Source: Streptomyces pseudovenezuelae
GTDB taxonomy: Bacteria; Actinomycetota; Actinomycetes; Streptomycetales; Streptomycetaceae
DNA: 64,000 bases
Assembly (NCBI RefSeq): GCF_029892565.1
Contig: NZ_JARXVH010000019.1
Span: 62,001 to 126,000, forward strand
Direction of reading: 5' to 3'
Shown: positions 22,316 to 31,499 of the stretch, piece after piece
Position numbering within the stretch: the stretch's first letter is position 1
Layout of the letters: every line of letters begins with the position of its first letter
Made by a program: the position numbers and the translations under genes
Notes under the pieces: generated by a model
The model's database searches: none
Told to the model about the DNA's origin: nothing
The model's input: the letters and a program-made list of their open reading frames with translations, nothing else

Positions 22316-24655
22316 ATGGCAGAGCGGGTGATCGCGCCGAGCGCGCCCGAACTCGTCCTGGAGACCGACACGGGCTCCACGGTGATGAGTCCGAGCCACG
22401 ACTACCACGTCGGTCGCGACCCGATGTGCGAGATCGTCATCGACGACGCCCGGGTCTCGTGGCACCACGCGGTGCTGCGCCCCGAGGCCGACCACTGGAC
22501 CCTCGCGGACGAGAACAGCACGAACGGCACCTACGCCGACGGCCGCCGCGTCCACGAGTGGGGCGTCGGCGCCGGCAGCGTCATCCGCTTCGGCAACCCC
22601 TCCGACGGCCCCCGCGCCATCCTGGTCGACCGCCCCGCACCGGCCCCGGAGCGCCCCTCCGCGGTCTCCATGCCCGGCCTCACCGGCACCTTCCGCCGGC
22701 CCACCACCATACGGCCGCTGCCCGCCCGCACTGTCCGCATCGGCCGCGGCCCCGACAACGACCTGATCGTCGACGACCTCGTCGCCTCCCGTCGGCACGC
22801 CGAACTGCGCGCGCTGCCCGACGGCACCTACGAGATCGTCGACCTGGGCAGCCACAACGGCACCTTCCTCAACGGCCTGCCCGTCACCCGCGCACCGCTC
22901 GGCCCCGGCGACATCGTCGGCATCGGCCACTCCGCGTTCTGCCTCGTCGGCGACGAGCTCCAGGAGTACGTCGACACCGGCGAGGTCTCGCTCGACGTCC
23001 AGGACCTCACGGTCGCCGTCGACCGGGGCCGCAAGACCCTGCTCGACCATGTGTCGTTCCCCGTGGGGGAGAAGTGCCTGCTCGCGGTCGTCGGCCCCAG
23101 CGGCGCCGGGAAGTCCACGCTCCTGGGCGCCCTCACCGGCCAGCGCCCCGCCGACCACGGCACCGTCCTCTACGACGGCCGCGACCTCTACCGCGACTAC
23201 GCCGAACTGCGCCAGCGCATCGGCCTGGTCCCCCAGGACGACATCCTGCACGCCCAGCTCACCGTCCGCGGCGCCCTGTCCTACGCCGCCGAACTGCGCT
23301 TCCCGCAGGACACCGCGAAAGCCGAGCGGCGGGCCAGGGTCGACGAGGTGATCCGCGAACTCGGTCTGGAGGAGCGCGCCGGACAGCACGTGCACAGCCT
23401 GTCCGGCGGGCAGCGCAAGCGGGTCAGCGTGGCCCTGGAGCTGCTGACCAAACCGTCTCTGCTCTTCCTGGACGAGCCGACCTCCGGCCTGGATCCCGGT
23501 ATGGACCGCTCGGTGATGCACATGCTGCGCGGCCTCGCCGACGACGGCCGCACGGTCATCGTCGTCACCCACAGCGTGCTGAGCCTCGACGTCTGCGACC
23601 GTCTCCTCGTCCTCGCCCCCGGCGGCAAGGTCGCCTACTACGGCCCGCCCGAGGACGCCCTCGCCTACTTCGGCTTCGAACAGTGGCCGGAGGCCTTCGA
23701 GGCCTTCGAACGGGACCGCGACCGTGACTGGTCGGGAGACTTCCGCGTCTCGCCCTCCCACCGGCAGTACGTCGCCGACTCCTCGGCGCAGCCCCGCGTG
23801 GACCGGTCCGGGCCCGTCGTGATCACCCCGCCGCCACGCCCGCGCAGCCGGAGCGCCCAGCTCGGCACCCTGATCCGCCGCTACACCGCCGCCCTCGCCG
23901 CCGACCGCACCTTCCTCGCCATCATGATCGCGCTGCCGTTCGTGATGGGCGCCATGGCCCGCGCCCTGGCAGGCAGCAAGCTGACGCAGGAGACCGCGAT
24001 GAACGCGCTGCTCATCCTGTGCGTCGGCGGAGTCCTCACCGGCGCGACCAACGCCGTGCGCGAACTCGTCAAGGAGCGCACCATCTATCAGCGCGAGCGG
24101 GCCGTCGGCCTGTCCAGATCGGCGTACCTGCTGTCGAAGGTCGTCGTCCTCGGCACCATCACCGTGCTGCAGGCGGTCGTGCTGACCCTGGTGGCGCTGC
24201 TCGGCGTCGACCTCAACGCGCCCGGCGGCGAAGGCGTGGTGATGTCACCCCTTGTCGAAATCACCGTCGCGGTGGCCCTGTTGGCGTTCACGGCCATGAT
24301 GCTCGGCCTGCTGGTCTCGGCGCTGGTGCGCAAGGAGGAGGTGACGATGCCGCTGCTCGTGCTGCTGGCCATCGTCCAAGTGGTCTTCTGCGGCGCCCTG
24401 TTGAAGCTGCACGGCGTGCCCGGCCTGGAGCAGCTGTCCTGGCTGGTGCCCTCGCGCTGGGCACTCGGCGCGATGGCCGGGACCGTCGGACTGTCCCGGA
24501 TCGTGCCGGGCGAACTGACCGGCGACCCGCTGTTCCGGCACTCGGCCGGGGTGTGGCTGCTCAACATCGGCATGCTCATCGTCCTGTCGGCGGTCTTCGG
24601 CTTGGCGGTCTCCCGGCTGCTGCGCCGGCACGAGCCCGCCGTGATGCGGAAGTAG
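22316..24655 (+). CDS. FHA-FHA-ABC transporter (ATPase fused to ABC-2 permease), Rv1747-like
   Basis: 779 residues. Two forkhead-associated domains come first: about 20-100 with HVGRDPMCEIVIDDARVSWHH, and about 130-215 with IGRGPDNDLIVDDLVASRRH and SHNGTFLNG. An ABC ATPase follows at about 225-450 (Walker A GPSGAGKST, signature LSGGQRKR, Walker B LLFLDEPTSGLDP), then a six-helix ABC-2 permease from about 530. Domain order matches mycobacterial Rv1747. The first FHA has SWHH where SxxH is usual; the second is canonical. The FHA domains should bind phosphothreonine, most likely from the kinase two genes downstream. Substrate unknown, possibly an envelope lipid. Confidence 0.92.
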   Translation: MAERVIAPSAPELVLETDTGSTVMSPSHDYHVGRDPMCEIVIDDARVSWHHAVLRPEADHWTLADENSTNGTYADGRRVHEWGVGAGSVIRFGNPSDGPRAILVDRPAPAPERPSAVSMPGLTGTFRRPTTIRPLPARTVRIGRGPDNDLIVDDLVASRRHAELRALPDGTYEIVDLGSHNGTFLNGLPVTRAPLGPGDIVGIGHSAFCLVGDELQEYVDTGEVSLDVQDLTVAVDRGRKTLLDHVSFPVGEKCLLAVVGPSGAGKSTLLGALTGQRPADHGTVLYDGRDLYRDYAELRQRIGLVPQDDILHAQLTVRGALSYAAELRFPQDTAKAERRARVDEVIRELGLEERAGQHVHSLSGGQRKRVSVALELLTKPSLLFLDEPTSGLDPGMDRSVMHMLRGLADDGRTVIVVTHSVLSLDVCDRLLVLAPGGKVAYYGPPEDALAYFGFEQWPEAFEAFERDRDRDWSGDFRVSPSHRQYVADSSAQPRVDRSGPVVITPPPRPRSRSAQLGTLIRRYTAALAADRTFLAIMIALPFVMGAMARALAGSKLTQETAMNALLILCVGGVLTGATNAVRELVKERTIYQRERAVGLSRSAYLLSKVVVLGTITVLQAVVLTLVALLGVDLNAPGGEGVVMSPLVEITVAVALLAFTAMMLGLLVSALVRKEEVTMPLLVLLAIVQVVFCGALLKLHGVPGLEQLSWLVPSRWALGAMAGTVGLSRIVPGELTGDPLFRHSAGVWLLNIGMLIVLSAVFGLAVSRLLRRHEPAVMRK

Positions 24656-24668
24656 GGGTGGCGGCGCG

Positions 24669-25214
24669 ATGACGACCCCCGGATTCCGACCCACCCATGT
24701 CGTCCCCCAGCACGGCATGCCCGCCTGGGAGGCCCCCGGCCCGGACCGGCCCACCATGCCCCTCGACCCGCTCCTGCCGGTCCAGCTGGTCGAACGGCGC
24801 GGTGACTGGGGACACGTCCGCTGCGCCAACGGCTGGTCGGCCTGGGTCGACGGCCGCCACCTGGTCGCCGTACCGCAGGACCCGCCTACCACCGGCGACC
24901 CCGAGGCCCGCACCGCCGACCCGCGCCCGCTGCTCGCCCGCGCCGAACAGACACTGGCCCACTACCGGGTCGCGGTCGAGGAGTTGGCCGGCGGCGGCCT
25001 CGACGGCGAATCCTTCCGCGTCCGCACCAGGGGACTGCGGATCGGGATCGTCGTCGACGGCGAGTCCGTATGGCTCTACGACACCGACCACGGCCGCTGG
25101 GTCTACGGCGACGGAACCCGCCTCAGCACCTACGCGACCGACGACGAACCCCGCGCCGTGGCACCGGACCCCGGCCACGCCCCCACCCAGGTGGTGAGCC
25201 CCGATGGCCCGTGA
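24669..25214 (+). CDS. hypothetical SH3-like protein between transporter and kinase
   Basis: 181 residues. The N-terminal third (LPVQLVERRGDWGHVRCANGWSAWVDGRHLV) reads like a bacterial SH3 domain. The C-terminal half has two beta-rich stretches (RVRTRGLRIGIVVDGESVWLYD). No signal peptide. It begins 13 bases after the transporter stop and overlaps the kinase start by 11 bases, so the three form a tightly coupled operon. Possibly an adaptor or phospho-substrate linking kinase and transporter; that is inference. Confidence 0.75.
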   Translation: MTTPGFRPTHVVPQHGMPAWEAPGPDRPTMPLDPLLPVQLVERRGDWGHVRCANGWSAWVDGRHLVAVPQDPPTTGDPEARTADPRPLLARAEQTLAHYRVAVEELAGGGLDGESFRVRTRGLRIGIVVDGESVWLYDTDHGRWVYGDGTRLSTYATDDEPRAVAPDPGHAPTQVVSPDGP

Positions 25215-26226
25215 CACGAGCCTCTTCTCGGGCCGCCCCTCCGAGCTGATCGGCCGGCAGGTCGCCGGCTACCGCATCGAGCAGGAGATCGGCCGGGGCG
25301 GCATGGCCGTCGTCTACCGCGCCCGCGACCTGCGCCTGGACCGCGCGGTCGCGCTCAAGCTGCTCGCTCCGGAACTCGCCCGCAACGACACCTTCCGGCT
25401 CCGCTTCACCCACGAGTCCCGGGCCGCCGCGGCCATCGACCACCCGCACATCGTGCCCGTCTTCGAGGCGGGCGAGACGGACGGTGTCCTGTACATCGCC
25501 ATGCGCTACGTCGAAGGCAGCGACCTGCGTCATCTCCTTGACCGGCGCGGTCCGTTGGCGCCCTCCGCCGCCCTGCGCATCGCCGCGCAGGTGGCCTCCG
25601 CGCTGGACGCGGCCCACGACCACGGCCTGGTCCACCGGGACGTGAAGCCCGGCAACATCCTGGTCGCCCGCGGCACCGACAGCGACCACCCCGAGCACGT
25701 CTACCTCACCGACTTCGGCCTGACCAAGAAGTCCCTGTCCCTGACCGGCTTCACCTCGGTCGGCCAGTTCGTCGGCACCCTCGACTACGTGGCACCCGAA
25801 CAGATCTCCGGCCGCCCGGTCGACGGCCGCTGCGACGTCTACGGTCTGGCCTGCGTCGTCTACGAGTCCATGGCGGGCCGCCCACCCTTCCGCCGCGACG
25901 ACGACATGGCGCTCCTGTGGGCCCACCAGTACGACGAGCCGCCCCCGTTGACCGACTCCCGCCCCGACCTCCCCACCCCGGTCGACGCGGTCTTCGCCAA
26001 GGCCCTCGCCAAGTCCCCTGACGACCGCCACGACTCCTGTGGAGCCTTCATCACCGCCCTGCGCTCCGCCACGACCGGCGAAGTGCCCGGCGCCCATCCG
26101 CCGACGGAGGTGGATCTGAGGGTCGTGGACAAGGGGGCGGAGCGCCTCTCCCCACCACCGCGCTGGGCGGAGCCGGTCTTCGGAGGGACGCTTCAGGAAC
26201 CTTGGAAGGACCGGCTCCGGACGTGA
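25204..26226 (+). CDS. soluble Ser/Thr protein kinase, Hanks type
   Basis: 340 residues with a complete catalytic domain at about 18-285. It has the glycine loop IGRGGMAVVYRA, VALKLL (ATP lysine), HRDVKPGN, DFGLTKK, and GTLDYVAPEQ before the DVYGLACVVYE helix. No transmembrane helix or PASTA repeats, only a short disordered tail. The activation loop is rich in Ser/Thr, suggesting autophosphorylation. Operon position behind the FHA-ABC gene parallels PknF-Rv1747, so the transporter FHA domains are the likely readers of its phosphorylation. Confidence 0.9.
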   Translation: MARDTSLFSGRPSELIGRQVAGYRIEQEIGRGGMAVVYRARDLRLDRAVALKLLAPELARNDTFRLRFTHESRAAAAIDHPHIVPVFEAGETDGVLYIAMRYVEGSDLRHLLDRRGPLAPSAALRIAAQVASALDAAHDHGLVHRDVKPGNILVARGTDSDHPEHVYLTDFGLTKKSLSLTGFTSVGQFVGTLDYVAPEQISGRPVDGRCDVYGLACVVYESMAGRPPFRRDDDMALLWAHQYDEPPPLTDSRPDLPTPVDAVFAKALAKSPDDRHDSCGAFITALRSATTGEVPGAHPPTEVDLRVVDKGAERLSPPPRWAEPVFGGTLQEPWKDRLRT

Positions 26227-26275
26227 CCGAGGACCGACATGTCGACTCGTGCGGAGGCATTGGCAGCGCCCCGGC

Positions 26276-26404
26276 ATGGTGGCCAACGGCGTGACCTTGA
26301 TCGATCTCCACGACCGCATCCGGGCCCTTGAGGAACGTGTCACCAGAGCTGAGCAAGGTTCCGCGCCGCCACCACCTGACGGAACCCGTGCTGTGACCGC
26401 GTAG
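26276..26404 (+). CDS. possible 42-residue coiled-coil peptide
   Basis: ATG 26276 to TAG 26402-26404 encodes LIDLHDRIRALEERVTRAEQ followed by a proline-rich tail. The helix has good heptad spacing. The GGAGG at 26253 is 18 bases upstream, too far for a good ribosome-binding site. It sits in the 208-base gap after the kinase gene. It may be a small gene or a remnant. Confidence 0.3.
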   Translation: MVANGVTLIDLHDRIRALEERVTRAEQGSAPPPPDGTRAVTA

Positions 26405-26434
26405 GTTCTCCGGGCTCGCCGGTGATGGACGGCG

Positions 26435-27721
26435 TCAGCCTTCCCGCGCCTTGTCCCGCGCACCCCGCCGCCGCACAGGCTTCGCCAGCAGTCCGCCCAG
26501 GAAGCCCGTCACCAGCCCCCACGCGAGGGCGAAGCCCAGGGCCGTCCACACCTCGGGCTTGAGGAACAGGTCGCCGGACAGGTCTCCGCCCAGGTCGCCG
26601 ATGCCGAGGACCGAGAGGCCGTAGTGGGCGGAGACGCGGCCGACCAGGCAGATCATCAGGACCGTCAGCGCCAGGGCGACGGCCATGTGCAGGGCGTGCT
26701 GCCAGGCCCGGACCCGGGTGGGCGAACGGGCCGCCATCACGAAGGCCGCGGCCAGCAGCAGGACCGCGTCGACGGCCACGAGCCACCACACGTTGCCGTC
26801 GTACTGGGCGAGGGTGCGCACGTTGAGCGTGGAGACGTCCGGGGTGCGCAGCACCTCGTCCAGGACGTGCGGCATGGGCAGACCGAACGGGCCCTCCACG
26901 CGGCCGTTCCAGGTGACGCCGAGGCCGAGGGTGAGGGCGAGCCAGACCAGGTTCGGCAGGCCGAGAAGGATCACGGCGAGCGTCTCGGGGGCATGCCCCT
27001 TCGTCGCCGCGGTGACGAGCGCGATGACGGCGCCCAGAGCGACGTAGGCGAGAAGCAGCACGACCATGGCGTACGCGGCCGGCCGCACCGACTCCTGGAA
27101 GCGCAGCAGGCGCCCCGGCAGGGGTGCCCCGCGCGAGACCAGAAGGGCCAGCAGCAGCACGCCCGCAAGCCACAGCAGACCGAAGGACAAGGTCTGCGGT
27201 ACGTCCGTCGTGAAGCCCACCTTGGGGGAGGCGTCCAAGAGGTCGCCGAGATCGCCGAGTGTGCTGTCACCGAGGGAGAGCGTGAAGGTCTGGCGGGCGC
27301 CGAAGGCCAGGCCGAGGAGCGCGAGCAGCCACAGCACCGCGATCCTCAGGGCCCAGCCGACCAGCTCCGGCGCCCCGGCGACCGCCCGGTGCCGCAGCGG
27401 CCGTAGAAAGCCCGCCGCGAGGACCAGAGCGCCTGCGAGGGTGACGGAGAGCGGGATGACCGTCAGGCCCGCCTTGGTGTCGGCGAGCCCGCCGGCGTTC
27501 CCCGAGAGCTCGATCGTGCCGCCCACCGCAGTGACCACCGTCGCCGCGACGACCCGCGGGAGGGCGCCGTCCGGAAGATCCGCCGCCCCGGCCGCCCACA
27601 GCCCCAGCGCCGCGACCACCCCCATCGCAAGGATCGGGGCCAGTACCGCGGCCAGTGCCTGGAGCCAGCCGTGGCGGGCGAATGCCTGGTGGGAGGGGGT
27701 TCGGAGGCTCACTCTCGCCAC
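26435..27721 (-). CDS. polytopic membrane protein, streptophobe family
   Basis: 428 residues from GTG 27721 (GGAGG 9 bases upstream). About ten hydrophobic helices are separated by short loops, with an extracytoplasmic region around DVPQTLSFG and WNGRVEGPFGLPMPHVLDEVLRTP. The layout and composition match the Streptomyces-restricted streptophobe family of unknown function. Divergent from a secreted-tail membrane protein gene at 27872, with which it may share a promoter region. Confidence 0.78.
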   Translation of the reverse strand: MARVSLRTPSHQAFARHGWLQALAAVLAPILAMGVVAALGLWAAGAADLPDGALPRVVAATVVTAVGGTIELSGNAGGLADTKAGLTVIPLSVTLAGALVLAAGFLRPLRHRAVAGAPELVGWALRIAVLWLLALLGLAFGARQTFTLSLGDSTLGDLGDLLDASPKVGFTTDVPQTLSFGLLWLAGVLLLALLVSRGAPLPGRLLRFQESVRPAAYAMVVLLLAYVALGAVIALVTAATKGHAPETLAVILLGLPNLVWLALTLGLGVTWNGRVEGPFGLPMPHVLDEVLRTPDVSTLNVRTLAQYDGNVWWLVAVDAVLLLAAAFVMAARSPTRVRAWQHALHMAVALALTVLMICLVGRVSAHYGLSVLGIGDLGGDLSGDLFLKPEVWTALGFALAWGLVTGFLGGLLAKPVRRRGARDKAREG

Positions 27722-27871
27722 GCTAGACAGCCTCCGCGCGGCCCGCCCGCCGGGAGGGCCGTCCGCGTCGGCTTGCGAGCTACACCGAACCGGAGCACAC
27801 AATGGTCTCAATGCATGACATTGCGGCAAACTCGGGGCGAGCCGCAGGAACCGCGTCGGGAAGAAGACCTC

Positions 27872-29143
27872 GTGAGCGTCGAACCGCCGTCATCCGGCCG
27901 CCCCACAGGCCCGCCCTCCGGCCCCCTGTCGGGCCCCTCCCAGCCGCCCTCGGGCCCGCCCTCCCAACCGCCCGGCAGCAGCGGCGGTACACCCTCGCCG
28001 GAACCCCACCGCCCCTGGTGGAAGTCCGCGCCCCGGGTCGCGGTCCTCACCGCCGTCGTGGTGGGCGCCGTGGTGCTGGGTCTCGTGTTCACCCGATCCG
28101 ACGGCGGCTCGGACAGCGCCTCGGGCAGCGGGGGCGAGGTCTTCCTGCAGTCCGCGGCCAAGACCGGCCCCGACCCGTTCACGGAGTCGACGGCCAAGGA
28201 CAGCTCGGCCGCACCCGTCTCCGCGAGCCCGGCCACCGAATCGACGCCCGCGAACGCCGTGCGCGGGGTCGACGGCGGCGCCGCCGGACTCTACGGCGGC
28301 AGCCTCAACGTCTCCGCCTGCGACGTGGAGAAGCAGATCAAGTCCCTCCAGGCGACCCCGTCGAAGAACCAGGCGTTCGCCTCGGTCGAGGGCATCCAGC
28401 CCGCCCAGGTCCCCACCTACCTGCGCTCCCTCACGCCCGTGCAGCTGCGCATGGACACCCGCGTCACCAACCACGGCTACCGCAACGGCGCCGCGACGAG
28501 CTACCAGGCCGTGCTCCAGACCGGCACCGCCGTCCTGGTCGACGGCCACGGTGTGCCCCGGGTCCGCTGCGCGTGCGGCAACCCGCTCACCCCGCCCGTC
28601 GCCCAGCAGACCGCACCGAAGCCGACGGGCGACTCCTGGGCCTCGTACCGCTCCTCGAACGTCGTCGTGGTCACCCCCGCGCCGCAGATCATCAACATCT
28701 TCGTGATCTACGACCCCCACCACGACCAGTGGATCGCCCGGCACCGCGGCGACACCGGCCACAAGGACGAGCACACCCGGCCGCCGGTGAACCACCCCTC
28801 CCCGTCGGTCAGCGTGTCCACACCGACCACGCCTTCGTCTCCGTCGACCCCGTCGCCGTCCCCGTGCGTCTCCTCGCCCACCGCGAGCCTCGGCACCCCG
28901 ACCCCTTCGGGCAGCCCGTGCCCGCCGACGTCGACCGCCCCGCCCTCGTCGCCCTCCTCGCAGACGCCGTCCTCCGAACCGCCCACGAGCGAGCCGGAGT
29001 CGTCGGGTTCCTCGGGGTCGTCGGCCTCGCAGGAGCCGTTCGCCCCGGACACGGCGGACACGACGGCCGCGAGCTCCTCCGCGTCGGGGCCCCCGTCCAC
29101 GTACAGTGCTCCGGGGTCGTCCGCCACCACACCGGCGTTCTGA
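27872..29143 (+). CDS. single-pass membrane protein with DUF6777-like extracellular domain and Ser/Thr/Pro-rich tail
   Basis: 423 residues from GTG 27872 (GAAGAAG upstream). A proline-rich cytoplasmic N-terminus (about 1-55) is followed by one membrane helix (VAVLTAVVVGAVVLGLVFT). The globular extracellular region is about 90-290, with two cysteines in VRCACGNPL and another in SACDVEKQI. A long Ser/Thr/Pro tail resembles a wall-spanning linker. An ATG at 27815 is an alternative start with a poor ribosome-binding site. Function not known; likely surface-exposed. Confidence 0.75.
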   Translation: MSVEPPSSGRPTGPPSGPLSGPSQPPSGPPSQPPGSSGGTPSPEPHRPWWKSAPRVAVLTAVVVGAVVLGLVFTRSDGGSDSASGSGGEVFLQSAAKTGPDPFTESTAKDSSAAPVSASPATESTPANAVRGVDGGAAGLYGGSLNVSACDVEKQIKSLQATPSKNQAFASVEGIQPAQVPTYLRSLTPVQLRMDTRVTNHGYRNGAATSYQAVLQTGTAVLVDGHGVPRVRCACGNPLTPPVAQQTAPKPTGDSWASYRSSNVVVVTPAPQIINIFVIYDPHHDQWIARHRGDTGHKDEHTRPPVNHPSPSVSVSTPTTPSSPSTPSPSPCVSSPTASLGTPTPSGSPCPPTSTAPPSSPSSQTPSSEPPTSEPESSGSSGSSASQEPFAPDTADTTAASSSASGPPSTYSAPGSSATTPAF

Positions 29144-29238
29144 GACGAACGGGACACACCGGGACTGCGCGGCGCGGCTCGGGGTACGAGCACTGGTGCA
29201 ACAGCGTCCGGCCAGTCCGGCTTCCGAGAGAGAAACGC

Positions 29239-29694
29239 ATGACCGAGCACGTGGGCGGGGCAGTGGTACCGACGGGGTTCGACGTACCCGTGGAACCGCT
29301 GCGGCGCGCCGCGCACTACACGGGTGAACCGGGATGCATCGCCGAAGCACGGTCTTTTGCCGCGCTCTTCGTCGAGCAGCTCCGGACCGAGTGGTGCGCC
29401 ATGATCGACGACCGCGTCCGGGACGAGCTGCTGCTCGTCGTGAGCGAACTGGTCACCAACGCCGACCGGCACAGCAACGGGCCGTACATCCTGGAGCTGG
29501 AGGGCACCGACATGGCGGTGACCGTGTGCGTCTGCGACAGCAGCGCCGCGCTCCCGCACCGGTTCGCCCGGGACCCGCAGCGCATCGGCCGGCACGGCCT
29601 GGAGATAGTCCACGCGCTGGCGGCCCGGATCAGCGTCGAGCGGGTGCCGGTCGGCAAGCGCGTGAGCGCTGTGCTGCCGTTGAACGGCGAGTGA
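29239..29694 (+). CDS. RsbW-like ATP-binding protein (HATPase_c_2, anti-sigma type)
   Basis: 151 residues from ATG 29239 after a GAGAGAGA site. A compact GHKL ATPase: N-box DELLLVVSELVTNADRHSNG, then CDSSAALPHRFARDPQRIGRHGLEIVHALAARI for the G1/G2 region. Proteins of this class phosphorylate STAS antagonists or bind SigB-family sigma factors. A SigB-type sigma gene lies about 230 bases downstream on the opposite strand and a STAS protein at 41088, which are plausible but unproven partners. Confidence 0.85.
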   Translation: MTEHVGGAVVPTGFDVPVEPLRRAAHYTGEPGCIAEARSFAALFVEQLRTEWCAMIDDRVRDELLLVVSELVTNADRHSNGPYILELEGTDMAVTVCVCDSSAALPHRFARDPQRIGRHGLEIVHALAARISVERVPVGKRVSAVLPLNGE

Positions 29695-29708
29695 GCCGAC
29701 CGCTGTTC

Positions 29709-29733
29709 TACGGCGGCGAGTGACGCCGCCGTA
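29709..29733 (+). terminator. hairpin after the RsbW-like gene
   Basis: TACGGCGGCG (29709-29718) and CGCCGCCGTA (29724-29733) form a perfect 10-bp stem with loop AGTGA, 15 bases past the stop. No T tract. Confidence 0.65.
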
Positions 29734-29925
29734 CCGCGCAGTGCGCGCTGTCGCTGTGCTGCCACTCACCGGCGACCGCGCGGCCGTTCACCGGCGAGGT
29801 TCCACGCGGCGAGTATCTGCCCGCCCAAAGGCGGAGATTGTCCGCCCCCAAATACCGAGTGACCGCCCCCGCCGCCTGGCCGGCGGCTGAGACGGTCACT
29901 CCAGTGTGTTCAGCCCGTGTTGCTG

Positions 29926-30813
29926 TCAGGCGCAGTCGAGTTCGCCCAGCATGCCCTCGCGCAGTCGCGAGATGATCCGCTTGATCAGGCGGGACACATG
30001 CATCTGCGAGCAGCCGAGCCGTTCGCCGATCTCCGCCTGGGTGGCTTCCTCCACGAACCGCATGTGGATGATCTGCCGGTCGCGCTCGCCGAGTTCGGCC
30101 ATCAGCGGGGCGAGTGACTGGCAGTCCTCGACGAGTCGCAGCCCGTCCTCCTCCACGCCGATGAAGTCGGCGAGGACGGACTCGCCGCCCTCCGCTCCGT
30201 CGCCGGTGAGCGCGGCGTCCAGGGATGAGGAGTTGTAGCCGTTCGAGGCGATCTGGCCCTCGATGACCTCGTTCTCGGAGATGTTCATGAGGGTGGCGAG
30301 TTCGGCGACCGACGGCTCGCGGTCCAGTCGGCTGGAGAGTTCCTCGCGGGCCTTGGCCAGCTCGACCCGCAACTCCTGGAGCCGGCGCGGTACGTGCACC
30401 GCCCAGGTCGTGTCACGGAAGAACCGCTTGATCTCGCCGACGATGTAGGGGAGCGCGAACGAGGTGAACTCGACCTCCCTGGACAGTTCGAACCGGTCGA
30501 TCGCCTTGATCAGGCCGATCATCCCGGTCTGGACGATGTCCTCCATGTCGTCGCCGCGCCCCCGGAACCGCCCGGCGGCGAATCGGACCAACGACATGTT
30601 CATCTCGATCAGCGTGTTGCGCGCGTACTGGAACTCCTGTGTGCCTTCTTCCAGTTCGCTGAGCCTCTGGAAGAACTGGCGGGACAGCTCGCGCGCGTCG
30701 CGCGGGGCGACGGCCCGCGGCTCGGCGATTCCCGGCAGCGGTGCGCCACCCGTGCTGGTCCCGGCGGTCCTCTCCACGACCTGTGCCTTTGACCGGTTCA
30801 CGGCGGTGTCCAT
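29926..30813 (-). CDS. SigB/SigF-family RNA polymerase sigma factor
   Basis: 295 residues from ATG 30813, chosen because GGGAGAGG precedes it; an ORF extension to 30909 lacks a site. Regions 2 to 4 are complete: MEDIVQTGMIGLIKAIDRFE (2.4 area), FTSFALPYIVGEIKRFFRD, VPRRLQELRVELAKA (region 3) and ATQAEIGERLGCSQMHVSRLIKRII (region 4 helix-turn-helix). The SigB clade of Streptomyces serves osmotic stress and sporulation. Position next to popR resembles sigL of S. coelicolor as I remember it. The N-terminal 30 residues are unstructured. Confidence 0.9.
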   Translation of the reverse strand: MDTAVNRSKAQVVERTAGTSTGGAPLPGIAEPRAVAPRDARELSRQFFQRLSELEEGTQEFQYARNTLIEMNMSLVRFAAGRFRGRGDDMEDIVQTGMIGLIKAIDRFELSREVEFTSFALPYIVGEIKRFFRDTTWAVHVPRRLQELRVELAKAREELSSRLDREPSVAELATLMNISENEVIEGQIASNGYNSSSLDAALTGDGAEGGESVLADFIGVEEDGLRLVEDCQSLAPLMAELGERDRQIIHMRFVEEATQAEIGERLGCSQMHVSRLIKRIISRLREGMLGELDCA

Positions 30814-31052
30814 TACCTCTCCCACGAAAGTCTCGGCCCGGCGGCGGTCCGCCGGCCTCGGTTCCTTCGCAGAGCGGGTACCCCGGGTTCGGCGTCCCAT
30901 GCCCAACAACCGTCGTGGAAACGGAAAATGGGTGAAGTGGCAGGCTCGGGGACACCCATGCCCGTGGTCGCGGCGGTCGTCAGTTACCGGATTCTCCCAG
31001 AGCAGAACGCCTACCTCTTCCCCTGGGGTCGAAGATATTTAGGCTGAAGAGG

Positions 31053-31478
31053 GTGAGCAGCCAAGCGCCGAACGAAGCCCGAGTCATCCCCCTGCGCCCC
31101 GCGCGGCCGGCCAACTCCCCAGCGCCGGGGCGGGCCCCCGGGGCACCGGTTGCCCCCGTGGCCCCTGCGCCGAGGGAACCTCTGTGGCGCGACCTGGTCG
31201 GTGACGTCCTGCGGCGCGAGCGCCTCGCGCAGGAGCGCACGCTCAAGGACGTGGCCGACGCGGCCCGGATCTCCATGCCCTACCTCTCCGAGGTGGAGCG
31301 CGGCCGCAAGGAGGCCTCCTCCGAGGTCCTCGCGGCCGCCGCCAACGCTCTGGGCCTCGGCCTGGGCGACCTGCTGTCGTTGGCGCACGGCGAGCTCACC
31401 CGGATCGAGAGCCGCCGGCAGCTCAGGAGTCGCGGCGCGTCCACCTCGTCGTACAACGGACTGTGCCTGGTCGCCTGA
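31053..31478 (+). CDS. popR: XRE-family activator PopR (ClgR-like)
   Basis: 141 residues from GTG 31053. After a proline/alanine-rich N-terminus comes one helix-turn-helix: LVGDVLRRERLAQERTLKDVADAARISMPYLSEVERGRKEASSEVLAAAANALG. PopR of S. lividans activates clpP3-clpP4 and is itself degraded by ClpP1P2 through its last residues. This protein ends CLVA, compatible with such a degron. The clpP4-clpP3 operon faces it with only 21 bases between stops. ClgR is a close relative, but genome position favours PopR. Confidence 0.85.
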   Translation: MSSQAPNEARVIPLRPARPANSPAPGRAPGAPVAPVAPAPREPLWRDLVGDVLRRERLAQERTLKDVADAARISMPYLSEVERGRKEASSEVLAAAANALGLGLGDLLSLAHGELTRIESRRQLRSRGASTSSYNGLCLVA

Positions 31479-31499
31479 GACCGCCCGCGGGCCGGCGCC

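Noticed and set aside
27802..29694. Plus-strand frame of about 630 codons
   Set aside because: The first 480 codons are an off-frame reading of the DUF6777-like gene. Only the end from ATG 29239 (RsbW-like) is coding.
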